Shown piece after piece: positions 24,942-34,762 of a stretch of DNA of 64,000 nucleotides. A program made the translations under genes and the position numbers. Below the pieces are notes generated by a model. The model saw nothing but the letters and a program-made list of their open reading frames with translations. It was not told where the DNA came from and ran no database searches. Source of the stretch: Austropuccinia psidii (Eukaryota; Basidiomycota; Pucciniomycetes; Pucciniales; Sphaerophragmiaceae); assembly GCA_023105745.1 (NCBI GenBank), contig JALGQZ010000009.1, forward strand, positions 17,470,564 to 17,534,563. The letters run 5' to 3'. How positions within the stretch are numbered: position 1 is the stretch's first letter; each line of letters begins with the position of its first letter.

Positions 24942-25929
24942 TGTAAGGTGTGGATGTGAGACTTTGATTAAAAGTCAAGTACATTTCCTGTCCTCAAAAT
25001 TTGTTTAAGGTAAAAATTGATTAAAATTAGTATGAAATAAGATTTTTAGGAGGAAACATGCCAATTTAATTTATTTTAATTTATCAGTATAAAACAATAC
25101 TATTATTAAGATTGATTGTTTTACCAACAATAAACATTTATCCAAAAATACTCTACAAGAGATATTTAAGGCTACAAAAGAAATTTCTTCAAGAGAAATT
25201 TGAATTGGAATTAATTGAGAAAAGAGCTTCAGGCAATTAATATAAGAACAGAGTCTTTAAGAGTCTTATTAAAGAGAAAACATTCTGAAAAGTGACCAGA
25301 GTGAATCTGGAAACAAAGTGACAAAGTTAACAGTGATTAAAGATGCTTTAATTCACTTATGGCGTGGTTTAAGGGGTAAAAATGATTATAAGAGTGGCAA
25401 AAAATTATAATGAGTCTTTCACGTGTTTAAAAGGTTAAAAATGATTTGAAAAGGGTGGTTTAAATCTTTTATTTATTGGGTTAACAGTGTTTAAACTAAT
25501 TATAAAAGGAAAAGATTCTAGCATGAAGAGAAAAGTGGGGGAAAGAAGACATTCTTTTATAGCCATCAATTCTCTTACTCCAAAAGTAAAATTTGCTCTT
25601 GTCAGTTGTGGAAAACACTATGAAAACAGAAAATTCAATTATGGCATCACTGAACCCTAGTTTAGACCAAAAAGGGCTGGTTTAAGCCATTTTGGACCCT
25701 CAGATTGGCCATTGGTATAGTAATACCTGGTTTTAAGCCTTCAAAACACGCCAGAATGTGTGTAGGAGATATCAAAACCAGTTAAGACTGTTTTTAAAAT
25801 GTTTTTTTATCTTAAGGGTAGTTTTATCCTCTTGGCAACAGTTAAAACTGCTCTGGTTGGTATCAAAACCTCATCATCAATTAAGACACAGACCCTGTGA
25901 CTCAATTCCAGGCCAAAAGTGATGAACGT
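24942..25929 (-). repeat. LTR4 solo LTR, 3' segment (split by element C)
   Basis: On the minus strand this segment ends in CCTTACA, the same end as LTR2. It continues across element C into 36,310-37,112. A TATAAAAG box on the minus strand lies at 25,554-25,561, a plausible promoter start. Together the two parts make a solo LTR of about 1.79 kb. The flanking bases AATTG (24,937-24,941) and AATTT (37,113-37,117) agree at 4 of 5 positions, fitting an old 5-bp duplication. Confidence 0.72.
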
Positions 25930-27487
25930 TGTGGCAACTCCTTTTGGTGTGGGATGAAATAAGGCAGTACCTTGAGGGGGAAATTATTGGTAAGTCTGTT
26001 TTGAATTTCAGAATTGTCCAATAACCATGGGTGCTAAGGTGTATTAGCTGCCCCTCTAAATAATACTGAATAGTCAGCCTACAGAGAATCACAAAATAAA
26101 ATAAGATTTGTGGATTTAACAGATAGAGAAGACTTATCAGCAGTCTCTAAATTAGACCTATCAATAACACTACAGTAAAAATTCTGATCTAAAATTTCTG
26201 ATAAAATAAACACTAAATTTTTTTTATTTTATTTTAATAAAAGTGATGATAATATATATATATATATGTTTTGGGTTTCTGTTATTTTAATGAAACTAAT
26301 AAGAATATTTTTTTTTGTTTTTTTTTAATAAGAATGATAAAAATATATATATTTTTTATGGTTTTAGGTTGATTATAATGATTTTTTTTTTGATATGAGT
26401 ACTAATAATAAGACTACTGGATTTGATTCTTTTAGGATTTTTTTTAATACTGAGTTTATATCACTACTACTTCTCTTTGTTAATAACACTAAGCTTTAAC
26501 TATGGTTATACTACTTATTCTTTACTAATACTAAGCTACTGAGCAAGGCTACTGAGCTTTTACTACGGTTATACTACTATTCTTCACCAATACTAAGCTA
26601 CTGAGCAAGGCTACTGAGCTTTTCACTACTAAAACACTACTACTATTCTAGATATCCTGCTAGTTCAGGGATGGTTGTGATCCTGGATAGTGGGAACTTG
26701 TTCCATGATGATGGGAAAAATGAGGGAGAGAGGACCTCTATTTATAGCTTTTGGGCCTCCATAGAGCTTCTCAAAATAGGTTACTTAGAAAAAATCATAG
26801 TTGAGAGGTTTTAGCTAGTGAGACATGTAGTTTTGGTGTAGCAACGTGTTTGCTGAGAGAATTATGCTGGTGGTGCTTTTTCTTATCAAAATCATGTGAT
26901 GTATTTGAGATAATTTGGCTGGTGAGATTTTTTTTTTCCAGAGTCATGTGAGGTCATTGAGATAATATGGCTGGTGATGTTTTCTTGAAGGTGGGGAAAT
27001 TATTTTTGTTTCTATTTTTTACGTATGTTCTGAGAGAATTAAGCTGGTGGTTTTATTTTAGTATTGTATCATTTAATATGGAGATTGCATCATTTCTATC
27101 AAGTTTGATGTGTGTCATTATTACTAATCAAACATTCGTTCTTGGAAAATATATTGAAATTTTATGCATAGCATTGAGGTATTTCTTCTTTAAATTGAAT
27201 CAAGGTGGGGAAAATACAGCTCTGATGCTGTGGTGTGTCTTCATATACCTTTATTTAGATTAACTCCTTTTAATTGCATAATTTGTTATTGATTATGCAA
27301 CAAGGTGGATAAATCCTTTGATACTATACTGTTTTGATAAGATCTTGAGGCTGCGTATTGTATATTTCTGTTTGAAATCTGTAGTTGTAATGTGTAAAAA
27401 TGTTTTGTGTAATTTGTTTTATTATCATTTTTTTCTTTTGTTTTATTGGTAAGCTTGAAACTGGTACTAATGGTATGGAATACCACA
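25930..27487 (-). repeat. 3' LTR of C (left copy, 1,558 bp)
   Basis: It has TGTGG and CCACA inverted ends. The minus-strand TATAAATAG box is at 26,739-26,746. It differs from the right copy by few substitutions and some length changes. Those include a T-run insertion near 26,305 and one fewer copy of a roughly 60-bp internal repeat (26,490-26,640, recurring CTACTGAGCAAGGCTACTGA). The 98-codon frame at 26,967-27,263 also occurs in the other LTR but lies in LTR sequence and is not taken as a gene. Confidence 0.9.
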
Positions 27488-27501
27488 TCCCCCTCTCCAT
27501 T
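27488..27501 (-). other. Polypurine tract of C
   Basis: On the minus strand AATGGAGAGGGGGA runs directly into the TGTGG start of the 3' LTR. Its place fixes the element's orientation as minus. Confidence 0.75.
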
Positions 27502-27560
27502 TAATGCTGTCCCCAGAATTCCAGTTGAAAAGCTTGCCAATATCAATCATATTAATTTTG

Positions 27561-28045
27561 TTAAATTTCTTCTCCCTCCAATATTAACTCTTCATCTTCA
27601 ATCTCTTCACTGCTTTCATTTTCTGACTCTGAACTTGATTGAACTTTCTTTCCTCTGGGATAAAACCTCTTGATGTGACTTGCTGCAAATTTTCTTGTAA
27701 GTTTAGTGCCATCCAATTCTTCAAGCTCATAAGGTCCATTCTTAATTTGATTTATGACTCTATAAGGTCCATTCCAACGGTTCTTGAAGAGTAAACCCCA
27801 CTGTGACTCAAGTCGCTTATTATAAACTAATATCAAGTCCCCTAGTTCAAGTGGATTTCTCAGTCTATGTGCCATCTTTTTTGTCCAAATATTTAACTGA
27901 TTTGTGTCTTGAATCTCTTAATTTCTCTGCTGCTGCTAATCTTGTTTCCTCTTTTGCTGCAATCTGTATTGCTCTTGCTTCCAATAGCTCTTCTAGTTGG
28001 TATTTTCTTTTGATTGAATATTCTTCATTAATTTCACCTTGAAGT
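27561..28045 (-). pseudogene. Integrase C-terminal fragment of C
   Basis: On the minus strand the first part reads YQLEELLEARAIQIAAKEE and onward to LDKKDGT. It then changes frame and continues from MAHRLRNPLELGDLILVY to the stop at 27,561. The second part carries a GPY/F module (NRWNGPYRVINQ) followed by an acidic serine-rich tail. That is the region after the catalytic core in Ty3 integrases. Nothing of the H2C2 finger or the three catalytic residues is found upstream, so this is a leftover of a deleted pol gene. The GPY module places C with the Ty3 group rather than copia. Confidence 0.75.
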
Positions 28046-28139
28046 CTGCATTATTCTATTATTCAGCTTGGTTGTTAATTTTGATATCTTCATTTTTTTT
28101 ATTTTCTTGATTCCTTGATTTTACTTGCATGTTCAGCCC

Positions 28140-28340
28140 TCTGGTGTGCTACCCCTGTAGTTTGAGTCATACAAAGACTAAATCTTGGACGTCTGGGAAC
28201 CACCCTGTAGTTTAAAGTCATACAAGGACTAATTTTAGCCTTAAGGTTGCTACCCTGTAGTTTAAAGTCATACAAGGACTAAATTTTAGCCTTCAGGTTG
28301 CTACCCTGTAGTTTAAAGTCATACAAAGGCTAAATTTCTT
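28140..28340. repeat. Tandem repeat, about 57-bp unit, four copies
   Basis: Copies of ACCCTGTAGTTTAAAGTCAT followed by ACAAGGACTAAATTTTAGCC and a short spacer. The first copy is the most divergent. It lies inside C where pol would be expected. Confidence 0.8.
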
Positions 28341-28414
28341 GCTTTATTTTATTTGGTCTGATCTTTTATCCTTAATTTTAATCAATACTTTTTATTTTAT
28401 GTATCTTTATTATT

Positions 28415-28585
28415 ATAATTTTTTTTTTTTTATTTTATGTCAAAAAATTTTTTTTTTTTTTTTTTATGTTGAAACAATTTTTTTTTTTTTTTTTTTTTTA
28501 TGTTAAAAAATTTTTTTTTTTTTTATGTTGAAAAAGTTTTTTTTTTTTGTTGAAAAATTTTTTTTTTTTTTTTTTTTTTTTATGT

Positions 28586-28632
<47 letters not shown>
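28415..28632. repeat. Poly-T tract with TATGTTGAAA interruptions
   Basis: Long T runs are separated by short words such as TATGTTGAAA or TATGTTAAAAAA, giving a low-complexity minisatellite. Read on the minus strand it is an A-rich tract. The apparent frame through it is lysine runs only and is not a gene. Confidence 0.85.
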
Positions 28633-28636
<4 letters not shown>

Positions 28637-28694
28637 GTGATTAAATTGATGAGTGATGTTGAATGAGTTTTCAATTTGAGGAGCAATGGTATAT

Positions 28695-28790
28695 TTTGAA
28701 ATGGTGTAGTGGTTAGTGATTCCGGGTTGCTTTCAACTTTCACCAAGGTCCTGGGTTCAATTCCTGCCTCTGGCAGCAGTGTTGTCAAAC
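28695..28790 (+). ncRNA. tRNA-like sequence with A and B boxes (possible SINE head)
   Basis: TGGTGTAGTGG (28,702-28,712) fits the Pol III A box and GGTTCAATTCC (28,754-28,764) fits the B box exactly. Their spacing is close to that of a tRNA gene. The T-arm partly folds (two GC and two wobble pairs), but the 5' and 3' acceptor arms do not pair, so a working tRNA is unlikely. A tRNA-derived SINE or tRNA pseudogene is more likely, in the opposite orientation to C. I could not define its 3' end. The following 250 bp is non-repetitive and less AT-rich. Confidence 0.5.
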
Positions 28791-29059
28791 TACAATCATG
28801 CTGGCATTATGTTCATCACTCTGTGGGGGGTGCTCTGTACTGATGGCCTAGTATCTGTTGAGTTATGGTGATCTGTTAGGACTAATTGAATGATATTCTG
28901 GCTATGTTTGGGGAGCCCACACCCTCTTTCATATCTATGATTACTGTGTTCAATTTGAATTTCTGAGGTGGATGTATGGGAGTATGTCGAAGAGTGGCTA
29001 AACCAATAATATTGGGCTAATGTTATCCAGTATACCTCTTTTCTTGTTTGGTTACTTCT

Positions 29060-29440
29060 TTTTTCCTATCCAGATACTATTTGCTTGCTTTTTCTGAAGT
29101 CACTGACCCAATTATGACCGGAGGTCATAATTTTGACATTTTAAATTCTTTGATATTCCTTTTCTGTATCTGAGTAGCTTAGCTTGTTTGGTTGATTTTT
29201 CCCCCATGTCTTGAGATAATTTTCTTGATTTTATGGCAAATTATGACCGGCGGTCATAATTTTGACATTTTTAACTTCTTCCATCTTCTTTTTCTATATC
29301 TGAAGGGCCTAGCCTTTTTGGTTGATTTTTGTTTCCTCTTGTTTTCCTTTCCATATTTCATCTCTTCCTGTCTCAAACAACCAAATTATGACCAGCGGTC
29401 ATAATTTTGATATTTTGAGCTATCTATATCTTCTTTTGCT
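29060..29440. repeat. Tandem repeat (129-145 bp) centred on a 23-bp palindrome, three copies
   Basis: Each unit carries AATTATGACC, three spacer bases (GGA, GGC or AGC) and GGTCATAATT, followed by TTGA and a T-rich segment with TATCTGA and TTGGTTGA. Palindromes lie at 29,110-29,132, 29,239-29,261 and 29,384-29,406. The 10-bp arms are perfect in all three, while the flanks have diverged. Confidence 0.85.
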
Positions 29441-29635
29441 GTTTCTTCACACCATCTTCTGATTGCTTTTTTTTAAAAAAGAGAAATAAAATTGATAAAG
29501 GCCTATGGGCCCACACTTCCCCAAACTTGTGCCATTTTTTATATGAGGTGGCATAAGAACAGATAACCACCCCTGTTTTTTTTAAAAAATAAAATCATAA
29601 TACTTATACATTGAGAAAAAAAAAATCTTGAAAAA

Positions 29636-29985
29636 TGTTGAGTTTGAGGTCCTTTATTGAATACTGATTTATAGCCTTGAGTGATAAGATACTTGAAAAA
29701 AAAATTGAAAAAATTGAAATTCCTCTTTGATAAGGCAGGAGGTCACTGCCCTTGAGTGAAAAGAGACTTGAAAAAAAAGAAAATTGAAATTCCTCTTTGA
29801 TAAGGCAGGAGGTCACTGCCCTTGAGCGATAAGAGACTTGAAAAAAAATTGGAATTCCTCTTTGATAAGGCAGGAGGTCACTGCCCTGAGTGATAAGAGT
29901 GTTTAAAAAAGATTTTTTTTTATAAGTTAGTTTGAATGATTTGAAATTCCTCTTTGATAAGGCAGGAGGTCACTTCCCTTGATAC
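29636..29985. repeat. Tandem repeat, about 72-bp unit, four copies plus a partial one
   Basis: The unit is GAAATTCCTCTTTGATAAGG, then CAGGAGGTCACTGCCCTTGA, GTGATAAGAGACTTG and an A-run. Copies are nearly identical except in the A-run length and the last spacer. It lies between the gag-protease stop and the palindromic array. Confidence 0.88.
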
Positions 29986-30101
29986 TAATACAGATATATA
30001 CAGAATTCTCTTTTTTTGGTGATTTTTTTATTTTATTTTGCTATTTTTTATATGGTTTTTTATTTTTTTACTTGGTGATTGAAATTGGATTACTTCAGCT
30101 G

Positions 30102-33100
30102 TTATTGAGAAATATTCAACCTTCTGTTGTGAATTACTGAAAGACATATGTCCTTCAATATTTCTCCAAATATCTTGTTGCGTTGTTTTCTTTGTGTATT
30201 TCCTTTCCATTCTGAAACAAAACCTTTGACTTCATGAATAAACATGTACCCAACATCACACCAGCAAAGAGTTCCCCCCAAGATTTCCAAACCATCTAGA
30301 TTCAATTCCTCTTGAGCCCATAACATTTTGTGATACAGTCCTTCTATGGTCATTTGATAATATCCATAAGGCTTCTTCCAGTAAGGATTCCTTAAATTTC
30401 CTTTGATTCCAATAGTGGTTAGTAATTCCCAAAAATCAACATTTGTAAGATTTGATCCAGGTAGTTCTGAAATATATTTGGTTTGAATTATTGGTGAATC
30501 TAGCTCATAATCATACAGTTCCTTAAAGGTTATTATTGGAAGTATTACATAATCTTCCAGTCCTTCATATTCTGGTATGTCTTTCTGTATGCCATTTTGA
30601 TTCTGGGAGTCATTTGGTAATCCAAATTTAGCTCCTTGATTTTGATTGAATAAATCAGTTGAGCTTGTAAGGCAGAATATTTGATCATAGGCATGATTAA
30701 ATTCTTCTAGAATGCTAAGTCCAGCTAGCCCTTGTGCATTTTCTGATAACTCTCCTTCTTCTAGATCTTCAAATATTCTTCCTTGCTTATATTTATCTTC
30801 CAAATCTCCATTATTTTGTTGGTATAACTTCAAGTCATCTTCTGATTCTGCTGTTTCCATTTTTTTCTCATTCCTCTTTTGAATATTTCTATCCCAAACT
30901 TTATCCATTTTGTCTTCAGTAATTATGGCACTATCCTTTTTCAATTCTTCAAATTTTCTTTTTGCCAATGGCTTGATTATGCTATCTTTTGGTTCTTCAC
31001 TTAGTAAATCTTTTTCAGTGTCACCAATGTACCCAATTTCCTCTTGAAATAAATTGAAATGGTCTTCTGAAATTCTTGAGGAATTTGCTTCAGGTGGCTT
31101 CAGATCCATTTTGAATTTCTTCTGTGGGCTTTCTACTTTATCTCTTTTATTCATACCACTTAGCTCAAGTGCTAGCCATTTCTCTGGGTATTCTATGGCT
31201 ATATCCAAATTTCTTCTCATCTTCTTTAGTTCCTCTTTGATTTTTTCTATTGCTTCACTATCTTCTACCTCCAGTTTATCTTCTGTCTCCTTTCCTTTAG
31301 ATTTTCTTTCAGTTTTAGGTGGAATACTTTCTTTAGATGAAGATAATATGCTTAACTTTTCTTCATCTATTATCTGGTTGAAATTTTCAAATACTAAGAA
31401 GTCCAGGTAGGTTTTCTCTTCACTTTCCAAAGTGACTTCAAGATTTTTAATTTGACTAATTGGCTTCAAAAAGTTATCTGATGATTTTGATGTGTAAGGG
31501 CTGATTTTTAATTCTGCTTTTAGGGCCATTTCCTGAGTTATAACATTCAAGTCATTTTTTGCATCAAAAATGGCTGAGAAGGGTATTTTGTTTATTCCAA
31601 GAAATATTGTCTTCAATATTGTTGAAGATTGACTTTCTGTTTCCTCTGTTTCTTTTCTTTTGGATGATTCTGCTCCATGTATTGACCATTTTCCAATCTC
31701 TGAAGATGCACAAAGCTCCATACCTATTGGTGGAGAAATTTGCCAGCCCATAGCTTGAGGGTTACATATTGGTAAGCATAATCGACGTCCATCTTGCTCT
31801 GGATAACTAAATATTTCCCCTTGCTTGTGTGAAAATTCCAATTCAACATTATTATCTGCTAAAAATGGTCTTCCAAGTATGGTGTGTACAGCTCCTTTTG
31901 CTATGAATAAATGAATTTCTTTTTCTTCTCCTGCTATCATAGTAATTGGTGTAAATTCTGAGAGTCCAACCAAGGATGTGGTATGTCCACCAATTCCTCT
32001 GAGATTCATATTGAGCTTTCTACTTGTAAGTGAGGCTTGAATTGCAATTTCCTCTGGTATTATATTAATTTCTGATCCAGTATCCACCAATGCCATTGTA
32101 GGATATTCTTCTCTTCCAATAAATACTTCCATAAATCCAAGTGGGCATGCATAATGTAATCTTGGGGTATCATAGTCCCGTAGCTTTACTGAAAGTAGTC
32201 TTTCTTGAATATTTGACGTATTGACTGATTTTATTACTTCTTTTTCCTGGGTAGTTAAATTTTGTAGTTTATCAATAAAGGTTGGTGACATTGATAATAT
32301 TTCTTCAAGAGTAAGATTTATCTTTTGTTCAAGTATTCTATTCATCACATGTTCAATTATTATCTTTGGGTTATTGGGTGTAGATTTTACCTTGTTTTTT
32401 AATTCCATCTTTTGTGAATCCTGTCTAATTACCTCCTTATTCTTTTCCTTGGAAATGATTTCAATATCATTATCTACTTCCTTTCCTTCTTGTGTTTTCT
32501 TGTATTTTGTTGGAATCAGAACTCTTATTTCTTCTTCTGCCTCATCTTCCTCGTGGTAGGCACCTGGTATCTTCTTTTTAAAGGGTTTGTGTGTTTCATT
32601 TTTATCCTCTTGCTGGTTTTGGTTTTGATTTTCCTGTCTTGAAGCTCTTTGCCTTGTCTTTCTAAGCCCAACATTTATTTGAATATTTTCATTTGCTGGT
32701 GATATTTGAGGAGGTTTCCAGTTTCCCCATTCTTCTATTTGAGCTATAGCTGCTGCCTTCTCACCTTTCCTTTCCTCAATTACTGTTGTCTCTTGCTTCT
32801 TTTGGGGTGGATTTGATTGTTCCATCATTTTCTTTGTAAAATCCTCCTGCTCTTTGGCAAAATGTCTAACTAATTCTTTTGCAGATTTAGGGCCTTCTGT
32901 GAGTACTCTTTGAAAATTTGGAAAAAGATATGTTCCTCCACACTTCAAGACCATTCTTTTCTCCAAGTCTTCTGTGAGATGATTACATCTTATTGCAGAA
33001 TGTCCTTCTTCTAGGCAGTAATAACACTTCAATGGCTGTCTTGGAGCCATTTGAGCTGGAACATATGGTTGATAGCCAGAAGATATGGGTGGTGAAGAAT

Positions 33101-34358
33101 ATCTTGGCCTGAATGGCTGTGAGTTTTGTATAGTTCTATGATCTTGATTATTATTTGGTTGAGGTTTCTTGGGAGATTCAACTACTTCAGAGAGGTGTTT
33201 GAGCTGATTCAATACTTCCTTAACTGCTTCATTCCCAGTATCCTTTGATCTATTTTCTTGTGGCTGAGGATTTTTAATTGTTTTGGTAAGATCTTTCATT
33301 TTTTTTAAGACTTCTTCCCAGCTTTCCTCTTCAAACCTAGCTTTCTTCTCTTGTGACTTTGGTTGTGAAAATTGCTTCTCTTGAATTAAGACTTTGGCTT
33401 CTAGATCTTGTTCAATATACAGCTTTAAGATTTCCAATCTTGGAATGATATAACCACCATCCAAAGCTTGCACCATGGCCTTATCTTTAATCATTTCTTT
33501 GTAAATAGATTCTTGAACAATTGAGGAAAGACTCGCCAAAATTTCTTGATTGTGATTGATATCTCCTTGTATATATTGATACCTTTTGAGATAATTAATG
33601 ATAGATTCATATTCACCAATGAACTTTTTATATTGGGTCATGTTTCTAATTCCTCCTTCTTGTTGAATATTTGTAAATAATTGAGTAATTGAGGACAGCT
33701 TGTATCTTCTTTCAGGTGACACTGTTCCCCATCTCCTCTTCATATCCAATTTTAATTGCTCCCAATCGCCAGTTTCATATCCAGGCATTCCTTCAATATG
33801 GTAGCTAATTTCTTGATCTTTAGTCCAAAAGGATATCTGTCTTGCTATATCCCTTCCACTTGCTCCTTCAATTTCTGCTATATTTTCTACTCTTTTAATA
33901 AATCTTTCCACTTCCTTTCCATCAAACCATAAATTATAATCCTTTGGTCTGATCTTGACAATGGGTGTATTGTTTCGTGGGATTTCTTGTTGCAATGGGC
34001 TTGAAGCCTGTGCATGAATATTAACCCGCTTTGGTAGAGTATTTGGTCTTTTTGAAGTGAATGGAGTTGATGAGGCCATAGGCCTTGAAAATGGTGATGG
34101 TGACCCTTGTTGTCTAAAGATTCTTGGCATGCTCGTAGTTTCTTCCATTGGGCTGTTTTCTGCGGTAAAACTTGACTCTTTCCTTTTCCCTTCTTTTTTA
34201 AGGAGTTCAATTAATTCTTGTTGCATTTCCAACATTCTTTGTTGAAGTCTTTCTACATCAGAAATATCTTCTTGTCCTTGCATGGTCTCTTCATTTATAA
34301 TTTCTTCTTTGGATTCATCTGGATTGTGTTGTATCTTTGATGATGATGCTGAATCCAT
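30102..34358 (-). CDS. Gag-protease polyprotein of element C (intact)
   Basis: The ATG at 34,358 (MDSASSSK) gives 1,418 residues; the frame is also open to an ATG at 34,412 (1,436). Residues about 40-60 are glutamine- and leucine-rich (coiled coil likely). Residues 137-327 look like the gag core (YNLWFDGKEVERFIKRVE onward). A CX2CX4HX4C zinc knuckle (CYYCLEEGHSAIRC) lies near 445-458. An aspartic protease has MALVDTGSEINIIP near 755-768 and the conserved ILGRPF near 827-832. The last 500 residues are acidic and lysine-rich with a folded-looking end (LDGLEILGGTLCWCDVGYMF) I do not recognise. No pol domain follows. Gag would package RNA of this or related elements. Confidence 0.88.
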   Translation of the reverse strand: MDSASSSKIQHNPDESKEEIINEETMQGQEDISDVERLQQRMLEMQQELIELLKKEGKRKESSFTAENSPMEETTSMPRIFRQQGSPSPFSRPMASSTPFTSKRPNTLPKRVNIHAQASSPLQQEIPRNNTPIVKIRPKDYNLWFDGKEVERFIKRVENIAEIEGASGRDIARQISFWTKDQEISYHIEGMPGYETGDWEQLKLDMKRRWGTVSPERRYKLSSITQLFTNIQQEGGIRNMTQYKKFIGEYESIINYLKRYQYIQGDINHNQEILASLSSIVQESIYKEMIKDKAMVQALDGGYIIPRLEILKLYIEQDLEAKVLIQEKQFSQPKSQEKKARFEEESWEEVLKKMKDLTKTIKNPQPQENRSKDTGNEAVKEVLNQLKHLSEVVESPKKPQPNNNQDHRTIQNSQPFRPRYSSPPISSGYQPYVPAQMAPRQPLKCYYCLEEGHSAIRCNHLTEDLEKRMVLKCGGTYLFPNFQRVLTEGPKSAKELVRHFAKEQEDFTKKMMEQSNPPQKKQETTVIEERKGEKAAAIAQIEEWGNWKPPQISPANENIQINVGLRKTRQRASRQENQNQNQQEDKNETHKPFKKKIPGAYHEEDEAEEEIRVLIPTKYKKTQEGKEVDNDIEIISKEKNKEVIRQDSQKMELKNKVKSTPNNPKIIIEHVMNRILEQKINLTLEEILSMSPTFIDKLQNLTTQEKEVIKSVNTSNIQERLLSVKLRDYDTPRLHYACPLGFMEVFIGREEYPTMALVDTGSEINIIPEEIAIQASLTSRKLNMNLRGIGGHTTSLVGLSEFTPITMIAGEEKEIHLFIAKGAVHTILGRPFLADNNVELEFSHKQGEIFSYPEQDGRRLCLPICNPQAMGWQISPPIGMELCASSEIGKWSIHGAESSKRKETEETESQSSTILKTIFLGINKIPFSAIFDAKNDLNVITQEMALKAELKISPYTSKSSDNFLKPISQIKNLEVTLESEEKTYLDFLVFENFNQIIDEEKLSILSSSKESIPPKTERKSKGKETEDKLEVEDSEAIEKIKEELKKMRRNLDIAIEYPEKWLALELSGMNKRDKVESPQKKFKMDLKPPEANSSRISEDHFNLFQEEIGYIGDTEKDLLSEEPKDSIIKPLAKRKFEELKKDSAIITEDKMDKVWDRNIQKRNEKKMETAESEDDLKLYQQNNGDLEDKYKQGRIFEDLEEGELSENAQGLAGLSILEEFNHAYDQIFCLTSSTDLFNQNQGAKFGLPNDSQNQNGIQKDIPEYEGLEDYVILPIITFKELYDYELDSPIIQTKYISELPGSNLTNVDFWELLTTIGIKGNLRNPYWKKPYGYYQMTIEGLYHKMLWAQEELNLDGLEILGGTLCWCDVGYMFIHEVKGFVSEWKGNTQRKQRNKIFGEILKDICLSVIHNRRLNISQ

Positions 34359-34740
34359 ATTGATATATTCTTTATTTATTTTCTCTTTTTCACTTTTCTT
34401 TTTTAATTTCAAATAGTTCCTTGAGTAATTTCTGAAAATAATCTGTAACTATCTTTTGATCTTTCTTCTTAGTTCTTGGTGTACCAACTGGTATACTATA
34501 ATCTATAGGTGATTCTTCTCCAGGTGGTGTTTCTCCTCTTTTTGGATAATAATAGTGAAATGATTTTGTTGAAGAACTTGATGGTGATGATGATTTAGAA
34601 TATTGTGATTTTGCTGATTCCAGATTGACTTGATAGGTGCTTGAAATTTTTTATTTATAAAAGGCTTTTTTTTATATGGACTAAATTTGAATTTTTTTTT
34701 TTTTGATAATTGACGGATTATTGATGGTTGAAGCTGTTGT
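34359..34740 (-). other. Leader between 5' LTR and gag of C
   Basis: AT-rich with small simple repeats (GATGATGATG near 34,580) and homopolymer runs near 34,660-34,710. No open frame of interest; one spurious frame crosses it into the LTR. Confidence 0.5.
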
Positions 34741-34760
34741 TGGCCACTGTTGGGACACCA
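34741..34760 (-). other. Primer binding site of C
   Basis: On the minus strand, TGGTGTCCCAACAGTGGCCA begins 2 bases after the CCCACA end of the 5' LTR. TGG at its start fits a tRNA CCA end. The tRNA is not identified. Confidence 0.6.
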
Positions 34761-34762
34761 GA

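Noticed and set aside
26967..27263. 98-codon open frame found twice with one change (also 35,789-36,085)
   Set aside because: It lies inside the LTRs of C on the strand opposite to the element; the repetition is due to the LTRs, not to a conserved gene.
27280..27320. Possible riboswitch or bacterial-type regulatory signals
   Set aside because: The organism is a eukaryote and nothing beyond AT-rich chance matches was seen.
28702..28775. Functional tRNA gene
   Set aside because: A and B boxes are good but the acceptor arms do not pair and the T-arm is weak, so I call it tRNA-like only.
28498..28788. Minus-strand frame of 96 codons rich in lysine
   Set aside because: It is the poly-T tract read as AAA codons plus the tRNA-like sequence.
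28140..29985. CRISPR-like array
   Set aside because: The repeats are direct tandem units without unique spacers, in a eukaryotic retrotransposon.
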